From NCBI RefSeq assembly GCF_000423885.1, contig NZ_AUIV01000039.1, positions 1 to 22,816 of the forward strand: DNA of 22,816 nucleotides, in the 5' to 3' direction. Under the pieces are notes generated by a model. The model searched no databases and was not told where the DNA came from. It worked only from the letters and a program-made list of their open reading frames with translations. The translations under genes were made by a program, and so were the position numbers. Positions 15,139 through 22,725 of this stretch are shown in pieces; within the stretch, counting starts at the first letter, position 1, and the number at the start of each line of letters is the position of its first letter. This DNA comes from Thermomonas fusca DSM 15424. Lineage in GTDB: Bacteria > Pseudomonadota > Gammaproteobacteria > Xanthomonadales > Xanthomonadaceae.

Positions 15139-16074
15139 ATGTTCGACCCGGCGGCGTACGTGTTGCGGTTCCTCGAGTATCTGGTCCTGATGGTCCTGTT
15201 CGGGGTGCCATTGTTCGGATGGTACGGTTCGCATCGAACCGCCATCGCCGACGCCTTGAGCGATTGGCCGCTCAGGGGAGTTCTGTTGCTGGGTGCCGCC
15301 GTCGGTCTCATGCTCACCGGGACCGACGTCGTGGTCAAGACCGCGAGCATCTTGGGGATGCCGGTTGCCGACGTCGATCGCGCATCGCTGGGCTGGTATT
15401 TGTTCGAGACGTCCGCAGGCCTGGCAGCGACAGCGAGAGGCGCATTGCTGGTCATCCTGATCGTCGTGCTCGGATGGCAGCGCCGCCGCGGAAAGGTGGA
15501 GTCCGCCTTTCCGCGGCTGGCAATGCTGGCGGGCGGCGCACTTGCTACGCTGGCATGGAACGGCCACGCCGCCGCCGGTGAAGGCGCGTCCGGTGCGCTG
15601 CGGCTTGCTGCGGGCCTGGTCCACCTTCTCGCGGCAGGCGGCTGGGTTGCCGCGGTACTGGTGTTCCTGGGCCTGCTCCTGCGCAGGGAGGCGGTCTCCG
15701 GCAGTGGGCACCTTCGAACGACGCATGATCTTCTGCACGGATTCTCGACGCTCGGCACGGTCTTCGTCGCTGCGCTCATCGTGTCCGGCATCACGCACTA
15801 CGGTGATCTCACCGCATGGTCGTTGTCGACACTGCTCGAGAGCACGTACGGGAACCTGCTGCTGGTGAAGCTTGCCCTGTTCGGAGGCATGCTGGGTCTG
15901 GGTGCATTGCACCGCTGGACGCTGGTGCCGCGCCTGGGACGCGCCTTGGAAAGCGGCGATCCTGTGCAGGAGGTGCGCGCCCTGCGGCAGAGTGTCGCGG
16001 CTGAAGCAGCACTGGCCATCCTGATCCTGATCGTCGTTTCTGTGCTGGGAACGCTCAGCCCCGCGGCTGCCTGA
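15139..16074 (+). CDS. copD: CopD copper-resistance membrane protein
   Basis: This 311-residue protein has about eight predicted membrane helices (near 12-30, 46-64, 98-113, 126-141, 152-181, 199-219, 238-258, 287-305). Conserved CopD features include GHAAAGEG at 142-149, LAAGLVHLLAAGGWVA at 156-171, and LVKLALFGGMLGLGALHRW near 242-260. CopD is thought to take copper from CopC and move it across the inner membrane. The ATG (15139) has AGGA from the copC stop region as its ribosome site, and the 10-base gap supports co-transcription with copC. It is the last gene of the cop module; no clear terminator is seen in the 133 bases that follow. Confidence 0.93.
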   Translation: MFDPAAYVLRFLEYLVLMVLFGVPLFGWYGSHRTAIADALSDWPLRGVLLLGAAVGLMLTGTDVVVKTASILGMPVADVDRASLGWYLFETSAGLAATARGALLVILIVVLGWQRRRGKVESAFPRLAMLAGGALATLAWNGHAAAGEGASGALRLAAGLVHLLAAGGWVAAVLVFLGLLLRREAVSGSGHLRTTHDLLHGFSTLGTVFVAALIVSGITHYGDLTAWSLSTLLESTYGNLLLVKLALFGGMLGLGALHRWTLVPRLGRALESGDPVQEVRALRQSVAAEAALAILILIVVSVLGTLSPAAA

Positions 16075-16159
16075 GCGCGATGGCGCATAGTCTTGATGGT
16101 CCCTCCCCCGCCGAGCATCGGCACGAACTCCCCCGCCGTCTCTGTTCCTGACCAGAAAT

Positions 16160-16186
16160 TGATCTGGATCAGTTGCACCGGATCAG
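16160..16186 (+). promoter_or_regulatory. GATC-containing repeats ahead of the cus operon
   Basis: TGATC-TG-GATCA (16160-16171) is a perfect palindrome. GGATCAG occurs twice as a direct repeat (16166-16172 and 16180-16186), ending 21 bases before the ATG at 16208. The region 16075-16207 must contain the promoter of the cus operon if it is not read through from copD. No strong -35/-10 pair was found. An operator role is a guess. Confidence 0.35.
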
Positions 16187-16207
16187 ACTAAAGAGTAAGC
16201 TCCGACC

Positions 16208-16627
16208 ATGATCCGCCTTCGCCATCGGAACTGGTTCAAGCGCACTGCCCTCCTCGCGATGGTGGCGTTGCTCTGGTCCCAGTTCGCACTGGCCGGTCAT
16301 GGCGGCTGTCTGGATCTCAAGGCCACAACCGCCGCAGTCGCGGCCGACGCGGACACCCACCACGACCACGGTCACGGTTGTGGCGCCGAGCTTCCCTCGG
16401 CTGACGAGGCACTGTGTACCGCGCACTGCAGCGAAGGCGACCTCTCGGCAGACAGCGGACGCATCCCGCCGGTTCCGCCGCTGCTTGTCGGCGTGTGGTT
16501 CTCCTGGTTCGCGGTCGCGGAAGTCGCGGACGGTGGCCCCGGGGTTACGTCCACATGGGTCGATTCGCCACCCACGCCTGCCTGGCACCGACCCACCGCG
16601 CATCCCGCGGCCCTCCTGCTGATCTGA
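16208..16627 (+). CDS. Small Cys/His-rich secreted protein heading the cus operon
   Basis: This 139-residue protein has a clear signal peptide (basic start MIRLRHRNWFKR, hydrophobic core, FALAG near 26-30). The mature part holds a dense set of metal ligands: HGGC at 31-34, HHDHGHGC at 51-58, then C70, H73 and C74 in LCTAHCSEGDLS. A Pro-rich linker and a second hydrophobic stretch (VGVWFSWFAVAEV) follow. I do not recognise a named family; its make-up and place recall CopL ahead of copA. It precedes cusC by 125 bases on the same strand and is probably the first gene of the operon. A periplasmic Cu/Ag-binding or regulatory role is inferred. Confidence 0.7.
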   Translation: MIRLRHRNWFKRTALLAMVALLWSQFALAGHGGCLDLKATTAAVAADADTHHDHGHGCGAELPSADEALCTAHCSEGDLSADSGRIPPVPPLLVGVWFSWFAVAEVADGGPGVTSTWVDSPPTPAWHRPTAHPAALLLI

Positions 16628-16640
16628 TGCCCGAACGCTG

Positions 16641-16699
16641 ACTGCGCCGCACGCCTGTGCGGTGCAGTGCTGTGCGTTCGTGCCGTGCGCGTCACGGCA
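16641..16699 (+). promoter_or_regulatory. Two tandem hairpins before cusC
   Basis: Bases 16641-16652 pair with 16657-16668 in a 12-bp stem (one G-U pair) around a GCCT loop. Downstream, TGCCGTG (16681-16687) pairs with CACGGCA (16693-16699) around a 5-base loop. Both lie in the 125-base spacer between the small Cys/His ORF and cusC, upstream of the AAGGA at 16741. No T-run follows either stem. They may control or stabilise the cusCBA message. Confidence 0.6.
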
Positions 16700-16752
16700 T
16701 GTGTTCCTGCCCCGGCCGAGCGACTGCGTCGCGTCGGCCCAAGGACACTGAT

Positions 16753-18075
16753 ATGGCATCTCCGTTCTACCTGTGGCAGGCCAGCCGCCTGCACTGCCAC
16801 CCGCTGTCCTGCCAGCGGCCACCGCGGCGGCGCCTGCTCGCCTGCGTGCTCGCCGGCGCCTTGTGGGCGCTGGCGCTGCCGGTGACCGCAACCGAGCCCA
16901 TCCCGGGACACAGTCTCGAGTCGATCCGGACCTGGGTGCTCGAACACAACCCCGAGCTTCGGGCCATGGGCTTGGAAACCCAGGCTGCCGAAGCGCGGAT
17001 CCTGCCGGCGGGCGCCCTGCCCGACCCAATGGCCTCAGTGGGATTTCGCGGCCTCGATCCGGACAAACCCTGGCGCACCGTCGGTGCCGAGCGTGAGGTC
17101 AACTACGCGCTGCGCCAGCGCTTCCCGCTCTGGGGCAAGCGCGACCTGATGCGGACTGCGGCCAGCCAGGACGCGGTCGCGATCGGGCTCGATCGCATCA
17201 CCGCGGCGCGCGACCTGCTGTCCGACGCCGAGGCGGCCTACGCACGTTATTGGCATGCCGATCAAGCGGTAGCCGTGCTCGATCGCCGCATCGCCCTGCT
17301 CCGCCAGGTCGAAGAGATCGCGGGAGTGCGCTACGCCCTTGGCCGCGCGCCACAGCAGGATGCCATCCGCGCCCAGGTCGAGCAGACCAGCCTGCAGCGC
17401 GAGCGGATCGAACGCCTCGCGGCCAAGCAGGAGGCGGCCGCCACCTTGAACGCGGTGCTGGGGCGCCGGTCCGATGCACCGCTGGCGGCTCCCGACGAGG
17501 CGCCGCGCCTTGCCGTCCGCAGCGCTTCGCTTGCCGAGGCTCTGGACGCCGCCGACACGCACCCCGCGGTCCGTTCGCAGCAGGCCCGCGCCGAGGCCGC
17601 GCGCACGAATGTGGTGCTGCAGCGTCGCAACCGCTTTCCCGACATCACCGTCGGCGTGGGTGCGATGCAGCTGGGCAACGGCATCCAGAGTACCGAGCTG
17701 ATGCTCGAGGTGGAGATCCCGTTCCAGCAGCGCGCCCGCCGCGAGCGCGAGCGCGAATCGCGCCTGCTCGAGGAAGCCGCGCTGGCCCGCAGGGACGCCA
17801 CGCTGCGGGCCGTCGAGGAGCGAGGCGCTTCCGCCTGGTCGCAGTGGACCAGCGCCCGCGAACGCCGGCAACTGATCCAGAACACGCTGCTGCCGCAGGC
17901 CGACGCCACCTGGCAGTCGGCGCTGGCGAGCTACCAGGTCGGCGAAGTCGACTTCGGGACGCTGCTGGAAGCACTCAATGAATGGCAGGGCGCCGACCTC
18001 GCACGGGTCGATGCATTGCGTGACGAACTGTTGGGCGCCGCCGCCGTGCGCGCCATCGAAGGAGATATCCGATGA
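16753..18075 (+). CDS. cusC: CusC-type outer-membrane efflux channel (TolC family)
   Basis: This 440-residue protein is the outer-membrane channel of the Cu/Ag pump. A basic N-terminus and hydrophobic core (LLACVLAGALWALALPVTAT, about 30-49) form the signal peptide. Two outer-membrane efflux protein repeats follow, shown by NPELRAMGLETQAAEARIL, VNYALRQRFPLWGKRDLM, FPDITVGVGAMQLGNGIQST and ELMLEVEIPFQQRARRERE. The start ATG at 16753 is preceded by AAGGA with 7 bases of spacing. Sequence upstream in the same frame to 16657 has no ribosome site and lies in the hairpin spacer. The gene overlaps cusB by four bases (ATGA, 18072-18075). The channel family alone does not fix the substrate; the cus call rests on cusB and cusA. 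Confidence 0.9.
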   Translation: MASPFYLWQASRLHCHPLSCQRPPRRRLLACVLAGALWALALPVTATEPIPGHSLESIRTWVLEHNPELRAMGLETQAAEARILPAGALPDPMASVGFRGLDPDKPWRTVGAEREVNYALRQRFPLWGKRDLMRTAASQDAVAIGLDRITAARDLLSDAEAAYARYWHADQAVAVLDRRIALLRQVEEIAGVRYALGRAPQQDAIRAQVEQTSLQRERIERLAAKQEAAATLNAVLGRRSDAPLAAPDEAPRLAVRSASLAEALDAADTHPAVRSQQARAEAARTNVVLQRRNRFPDITVGVGAMQLGNGIQSTELMLEVEIPFQQRARRERERESRLLEEAALARRDATLRAVEERGASAWSQWTSARERRQLIQNTLLPQADATWQSALASYQVGEVDFGTLLEALNEWQGADLARVDALRDELLGAAAVRAIEGDIR

Positions 18076-19484
18076 CCCGTGTCCAGACCCTGTCGCTCGC
18101 CATCGGCGTCGCACTCGCCGCCCTCACCACAGGCTGGATGGCCGGCCGCGCGACCAACGATTCGCCGACCGCAGCTACATCCGCCGAGGCGCCTGCCGCG
18201 GAGCGCAAGGTGCTTTATTACCGAAATCCCATGGGGCTCCCCGACACCTCGCCGGTGCCGAAGAAGGATCCGATGGGCATGGACTACGTTCCGGTCTATG
18301 CCGACGACGCGCCGCCGGCGGCGCCGGGCACGGTGGTGCTGCCGCCGGACAAGGTGCAGGCGCTGGGCGTGCGCACCGAAGCGGTCAAGCGCGGGCCCCT
18401 GGCCGGCACCGTGCGCACCAGCGGCACGGTCGAGGTCGACGAGACCCGGCAGTATGCGATCGCGCCCCGCTTCGAAGGCTGGGTGGAGCGGCTGTACGCG
18501 GACCAGACCGGCATGCGGGTCCGCGCAGGGCAGCCCCTACTGTCCGTCTACAGCCCGGAGCTGGCCGCGGCGCAGCAGGAATACCGACTGGCGGACGAGA
18601 CCGCCCGCCGGCTGGCCGGGTCCGATCCCGCGAGCGCGGCGTCGATGGCCCGCTTGCGCGATGCCGCCCGCACCCGTCTGCGCAACTGGGAAATCAGCGA
18701 CGCGCAGCTGGGCAAGACGGGGCTGGTGCTCACGGCGCCCGCGGACGCGGTCGTGATCGAGAAGCCGGTGGTCCAGGGCGCGCGTTTCGAGCCTGGCGAG
18801 ACCATACTGCGCTTGGCCGACCTGTCGACGGTGTGGGTGATCGCCAAGGTGCCGGCGGCGCAGGCCGCGGGCATCAGGGTCGGCCAGCCGGCCCGCTTTG
18901 AAACCGTGGCCCTGCCGGGCCAGGTGGCCGAGGGCGAAGTCACCTTCGTGCAGCCCGTCATCGATGCGATGACGCGCACCGTGGACGTACGCATCGCGCT
19001 GCCCAATCCCGATGGCGACCTGCGGCCGGGACTCTACGGGACGGTGCTGCTCGAGGAGCCCGGGGCCGGCCCGGTCCTGAACGTGCCGCGCTCGGCGGTG
19101 CTCGACAGTGGCACACGCCAAGTGGTGCTGGTCGAGACCGGTCCCGGTCGCTTCGCACCGCGGGATGTCACCCTGGGGCGGCGCGGCGGCGATCGCATCG
19201 AGATCCTGGACGGGCTCGTCGAGGGCGAGCAGGTCGTGGTCTCGGCGAACTTCCTGATCGACGCCGAAAGCAACCTGCAGTCGGCGCTCCAAGGACTTGA
19301 AGGTCACACAGGACACGGGACCCCCTCGGGCACCACTGAGGATCCGCACGCCGGGCACGGTGAGGACGCCGCTGACCCGCACGCAGCCCATGGTGATGAG
19401 GTTGCTGATCCGCACGCCGGCCACTCCATGCCCGCCGCCCCGGAGAAGACTCCGCCCTCCCCCAGCAGCCACGAGGGGCACTGA
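18072..19484 (+). CDS. cusB: CusB-type RND periplasmic adaptor with His-rich tail
   Basis: This 470-residue membrane-fusion protein has an N-terminal membrane anchor (about 7-25). A heavy-metal-binding domain follows (LYYRNPMGLPDTSP through KKDPMGMDYVPVY, 48-76, with M54, M68 and M70), typical of CusB-type adaptors. Barrel-sandwich halves appear as IAPRFEGWVERLYADQTGMR and LVLTAPADAVVIEKPVVQG. After DAESNLQSALQGLEGH the protein carries a His-rich tail with three DPHA(G/A)H units spaced by 11 residues (starting at 424, 435 and 446) and ends SSHEGH. The tail may add a metal-collecting function; no separate cusF gene is present. It is coupled to cusC by overlap, and cusA starts one base after its stop. 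Confidence 0.95.
   Translation: MTRVQTLSLAIGVALAALTTGWMAGRATNDSPTAATSAEAPAAERKVLYYRNPMGLPDTSPVPKKDPMGMDYVPVYADDAPPAAPGTVVLPPDKVQALGVRTEAVKRGPLAGTVRTSGTVEVDETRQYAIAPRFEGWVERLYADQTGMRVRAGQPLLSVYSPELAAAQQEYRLADETARRLAGSDPASAASMARLRDAARTRLRNWEISDAQLGKTGLVLTAPADAVVIEKPVVQGARFEPGETILRLADLSTVWVIAKVPAAQAAGIRVGQPARFETVALPGQVAEGEVTFVQPVIDAMTRTVDVRIALPNPDGDLRPGLYGTVLLEEPGAGPVLNVPRSAVLDSGTRQVVLVETGPGRFAPRDVTLGRRGGDRIEILDGLVEGEQVVVSANFLIDAESNLQSALQGLEGHTGHGTPSGTTEDPHAGHGEDAADPHAAHGDEVADPHAGHSMPAAPEKTPPSPSSHEGH
19341..19424 (+). repeat. 33-bp period repeat encoding DPHA(G/A)H in cusB
   Basis: Three units encoding DPHAGH, DPHAAH and DPHAGH are spaced exactly 33 bases (11 codons) apart at the 3' end of cusB. 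The linkers GEDAA and GDEVA are similar but not identical. DNA identity is clearest in gatccgcacgccgg, found in units 1 and 3. It appears to be a short tandem duplication that multiplied His ligands. Confidence 0.8.
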
Positions 19485-19485
19485 C

Positions 19486-22400
19486 ATGCTTGCCCGCCTC
19501 ATCGAATGGTCGGTCCGCAACGTCTTCCTGGTCCTGGTGATGACACTGGCGATCGTCGCCGGTGGCATCTACGCACTGATGAACACGCCGCTGGATGCCC
19601 AGCCGGACCTGTCGGATGTCCAGGTGATCGTGTTCACCGAGTATCCGGGACAAGCGCCCCAGGTGGTCGAGGACCAGGTGACGTATCCGCTGACCAGCGC
19701 CCTGCTCTCGGTGCCCAGGTCGAAGGACGTACGCGGCTTCTCGTTCTTCGGCGCCTCGTTCATCTACGTCATCTTCGAAGAAGGGACGGACCTCTACTGG
19801 GCGCGCTCGCGCGTGCTGGAGAACCTGAATGTCGCCTCCAAGAATCTCCCGGCCGGCGTGGCACCCGCACTGGGTCCCGACGCCACGGGCGTGGGCTGGG
19901 TCTACCAGTACGTCCTCAAGAGCGACCGCCATTCGCTGGACGAACTGCGCGCCATGCAGGACTGGTACCTGCGCTACCAACTGACCACCGCCCCGGGCGT
20001 CGCCGAGGTCGCCAGCGTCGGTGGCTTCGTGCGCCAGTACTCGGTGACCGTCGATCCGGTCCGCCTGCGCGAATTCGACATCCCGATCTCCCGTGTCTCC
20101 GAGGTGATCAACGAGAGCAACCGGGACGTTGGCGGCCGCGTGATCGAGATGGGCGAGACCGAGTACATGGTGCGCGGACGCGGCTACCTGCGCGGCATCG
20201 AGGACATAGAGAGCCTCGTGCTGCGCGCCGAGGGCGGCGCCCCGGTGCTGATTGGGGACGTCGCCCGGGTCGAACTGGTGCCCGACGAGCGCCGTGGCAT
20301 CGCCGACCTGGACGGCGAAGGCGACGTCGTGGCGGGGATCGTCATTGCGCGGTTCGGCGAGAACGCCCTGGCCGTGATCGGGGGGGTGAAGGACAAGATC
20401 GCGGAACTTGCACGAGGCTTGCCCGAAGGCGTCAGTATCCAGGCGGTCTACGACCGGTCCGATCTCATCGTGCGTGCGATCAAGACCCTGCGCACGACTT
20501 TGCTCGAGGAGAGCCTGATCGTGGCGCTGGTGTGCCTGGTGTTCCTGTTCCATGCGCGCAGCGCGCTGGTCGCGATCGTCATGCTGCCGGTCGGCGTGCT
20601 GATCGCGGTCATCGCGATGCGTGCGCTGGGCATGAACTCCAACATCATGAGCCTGGGCGGCATCGCGATCTCGATCGGCGTGATGGTCGACGCGGCGATC
20701 GTGATGATCGAGAACGCGCATAAGCACATCGAGCGCGCCGACGGTTCCCGCAGCCGTACCCAGGTGATCATCGACGCCTGCCGGGAGGTCGGGCCGGCGC
20801 TGTTCTTCAGCCTGATGATCATCACCGTCTCGTTCCTTCCGGTGTTCGCCCTGGAGGCCCAGGAAGGTCGCCTGTTCAAGCCGCTGGCGTTCACCAAGAC
20901 GTTCGCCATGGCCGGTGGCGCGATCCTCTCGGTGACGCTGGTGCCGGTGCTCATGCTGCTGTTCGTGCGTGGCAAGATCGTGCCCGAGCACAAGAACCCG
21001 GTGAACCGGTTCCTGATCGCGGCATATCGCCCGGTGATCGACGTCGTGCTCCGGCACCGAATGGCCACGATCGCGATCGCGGTAGTCGCCCTGTTCGCCA
21101 GCCTGTGGCCGGCGTCGCGCCTGGGCAGCGAGTTCATGCCGACGCTCAACGAAGGCACGCTGCTGTACATGCCCGCGTCGCTTCCCGGCATGTCTGTGAC
21201 CAAGGCTTCCGAGCTGTTGCAACAGCAGGACCGGATCATCAAGGGCTTCCCAGAAGTCGAATCTGTGTTCGGCAAGGCGGGTCGAGCCCTGACCGCCACC
21301 GATCCGGCGCCGCTGGAGATGTTCGAAACCGTCATCAACCTCAAGCCCGAGGACCAGTGGCGCAATGGCATGACCACCGACAAGCTCATTGCGGAAATGG
21401 ACGCGGCGCTGAAGTTCCCCGGGGTGGCGAACTCCTGGACGATGCCGATCAAGGCCCGTACCGACATGCTTGCCACCGGCATCCGTACGCCGGTTGGAAT
21501 CAAAGTGTTCGGCAGCGATCTCGAGCAGTTGGGGGCCCTGGCCACCGAGATCGAAGCGGTGGTGCGCAAAGTGCCGGGAACCACCAGCGCGTTCGCCGAA
21601 CGCCTGACCGGGGCCTACTACCTCGACATCACCCCCGATCTGCGCAGCTTGGCCCAGTATGGCGTCACCTTGGGCGAGGTGCAGGATGTGGTGGCGGCCG
21701 CGCTGGGCGGTGAGATGGTTACCACCATCCTCCAGGGCCGCGAGCGCTTCAGCGCGATCGTGCGCTATCCACGCGAGCTGCGTGACGACCCGCACCGGAT
21801 CGGAACCCAGGTTTTGGTGCCGGTGCCGGGCGGTGCCCAAGTGCCGCTCGGCGAGTTGGCGAAGATCGAGGTTAGGAAAGGGGCGCCCAGCATCCGCACC
21901 GAAAACGCGATGCTGGCCGCCTACATCTACGTCGACACCCGCGAAAGCGACCTGGGCCGCTATGTGAAGGCAGCACAGGAGGCGGTGGCAGAGCAGGTGC
22001 AATTCCCGCCGGGCTATTACGTCACTTGGAGCGGGCAGTACGAGTACATGCAGCGTGCCGCAGAAAAGATGCGCGTCGTCATTCCGGTGACGCTGGCACT
22101 GATCTTCCTGCTGCTGTACCTCAACTTCCGCCGCGTCACCGAATCGCTGATCGTGATGCTGTCAGTGCCGTTCGCGCTCGTTGGCGGCATCTGGCTGATC
22201 TGGATGCTCAACTACAACGTCAGCGTCGCGGTGGCCGTGGGCTTCATCGCGCTGGCCGGCGTCGCTGCGGAAACTGGCGTGGTCATGCTGATCTACCTCG
22301 ACCACGCGCTCGAAGCGCGTGCTGCGCAGCGGCAGGCCGAGGGCCACTCGCTGGACGCACGCGATCTGCGCGAGGCGATCATCGAGGGTGCGGTTGACCG

Positions 22401-22638
22401 CGTGCGCCCGAAGATGATGACCGTGGTCGCGATCATGGCCGGCTTGCTGCCGATCATGTGGGGCACTGGCACCGGCTCGGAGGTCATGCGTCGCATCGCC
22501 GCGCCGATGGTGGGCGGCATGGTCTCGTCCACGGTGCTGACCCTGGTCGTGATCCCGGCGTTGTACTCGCTGTTCAAGCAGCGGCAGCTGGCCAGGAAGC
22601 GGCCAACATCCGCTGCGCTGCCGGCGGACCTGTCGTGA
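19486..22638 (+). CDS. cusA: CusA-type Cu(I)/Ag(I) RND efflux pump
   Basis: This 1050-residue inner-membrane pump has the Cu/Ag-type helix-4 motif SIGVMVDAAIVMIENAHKHIE (D402, E409). The three methionines that bind Cu/Ag in E. coli CusA (M573, M623, M672) all fall at a constant offset of 11: M562 in LLYMPASLPGMS, M612 in APLEMFET, and M661 in ARTDMLATG. The N-terminus MLARLIEWSVRNVFLVLVM and the C-terminal LVVIPALYSLFKQRQLARK fit the family. The ATG (19486) lies just after the cusB stop, with GAGGGG inside the cusB end as the ribosome site. Monovalent specificity is well supported by motif and residues. An 87-base spacer with a hairpin follows before the IS5 element. Confidence 0.97.
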   Translation: MLARLIEWSVRNVFLVLVMTLAIVAGGIYALMNTPLDAQPDLSDVQVIVFTEYPGQAPQVVEDQVTYPLTSALLSVPRSKDVRGFSFFGASFIYVIFEEGTDLYWARSRVLENLNVASKNLPAGVAPALGPDATGVGWVYQYVLKSDRHSLDELRAMQDWYLRYQLTTAPGVAEVASVGGFVRQYSVTVDPVRLREFDIPISRVSEVINESNRDVGGRVIEMGETEYMVRGRGYLRGIEDIESLVLRAEGGAPVLIGDVARVELVPDERRGIADLDGEGDVVAGIVIARFGENALAVIGGVKDKIAELARGLPEGVSIQAVYDRSDLIVRAIKTLRTTLLEESLIVALVCLVFLFHARSALVAIVMLPVGVLIAVIAMRALGMNSNIMSLGGIAISIGVMVDAAIVMIENAHKHIERADGSRSRTQVIIDACREVGPALFFSLMIITVSFLPVFALEAQEGRLFKPLAFTKTFAMAGGAILSVTLVPVLMLLFVRGKIVPEHKNPVNRFLIAAYRPVIDVVLRHRMATIAIAVVALFASLWPASRLGSEFMPTLNEGTLLYMPASLPGMSVTKASELLQQQDRIIKGFPEVESVFGKAGRALTATDPAPLEMFETVINLKPEDQWRNGMTTDKLIAEMDAALKFPGVANSWTMPIKARTDMLATGIRTPVGIKVFGSDLEQLGALATEIEAVVRKVPGTTSAFAERLTGAYYLDITPDLRSLAQYGVTLGEVQDVVAAALGGEMVTTILQGRERFSAIVRYPRELRDDPHRIGTQVLVPVPGGAQVPLGELAKIEVRKGAPSIRTENAMLAAYIYVDTRESDLGRYVKAAQEAVAEQVQFPPGYYVTWSGQYEYMQRAAEKMRVVIPVTLALIFLLLYLNFRRVTESLIVMLSVPFALVGGIWLIWMLNYNVSVAVAVGFIALAGVAAETGVVMLIYLDHALEARAAQRQAEGHSLDARDLREAIIEGAVDRVRPKMMTVVAIMAGLLPIMWGTGTGSEVMRRIAAPMVGGMVSSTVLTLVVIPALYSLFKQRQLARKRPTSAALPADLS

Positions 22639-22700
22639 TGCGGCCGACCTCCAACGCGCCGGCCGCCTTGTTATGGATGGAGGTGTGTCAGTCGAGCTTG

Positions 22701-22721
22701 ACCTGTGTGCGAGACACAGGT
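22701..22721 (+). terminator. Hairpin after cusA, beside the IS5 insertion
   Basis: ACCTGTGT (22701-22708) and ACACAGGT (22714-22721) form a perfect 8-bp stem with loop GCGAG, 63 bases after the cusA stop. The IS5 target CTAG (22722-22725) touches the stem base, so any T-run that once followed would now lie beyond the IS. It is a plausible former operon terminator; its activity as it stands is uncertain. Confidence 0.5.
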
Positions 22722-22725
22722 CTAG

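Noticed and set aside
19168..22002. 944-codon open frame on the minus strand opposite cusA
   Set aside because: Same shadow effect of a G+C-rich RND gene; low-complexity composition and no recognisable fold.
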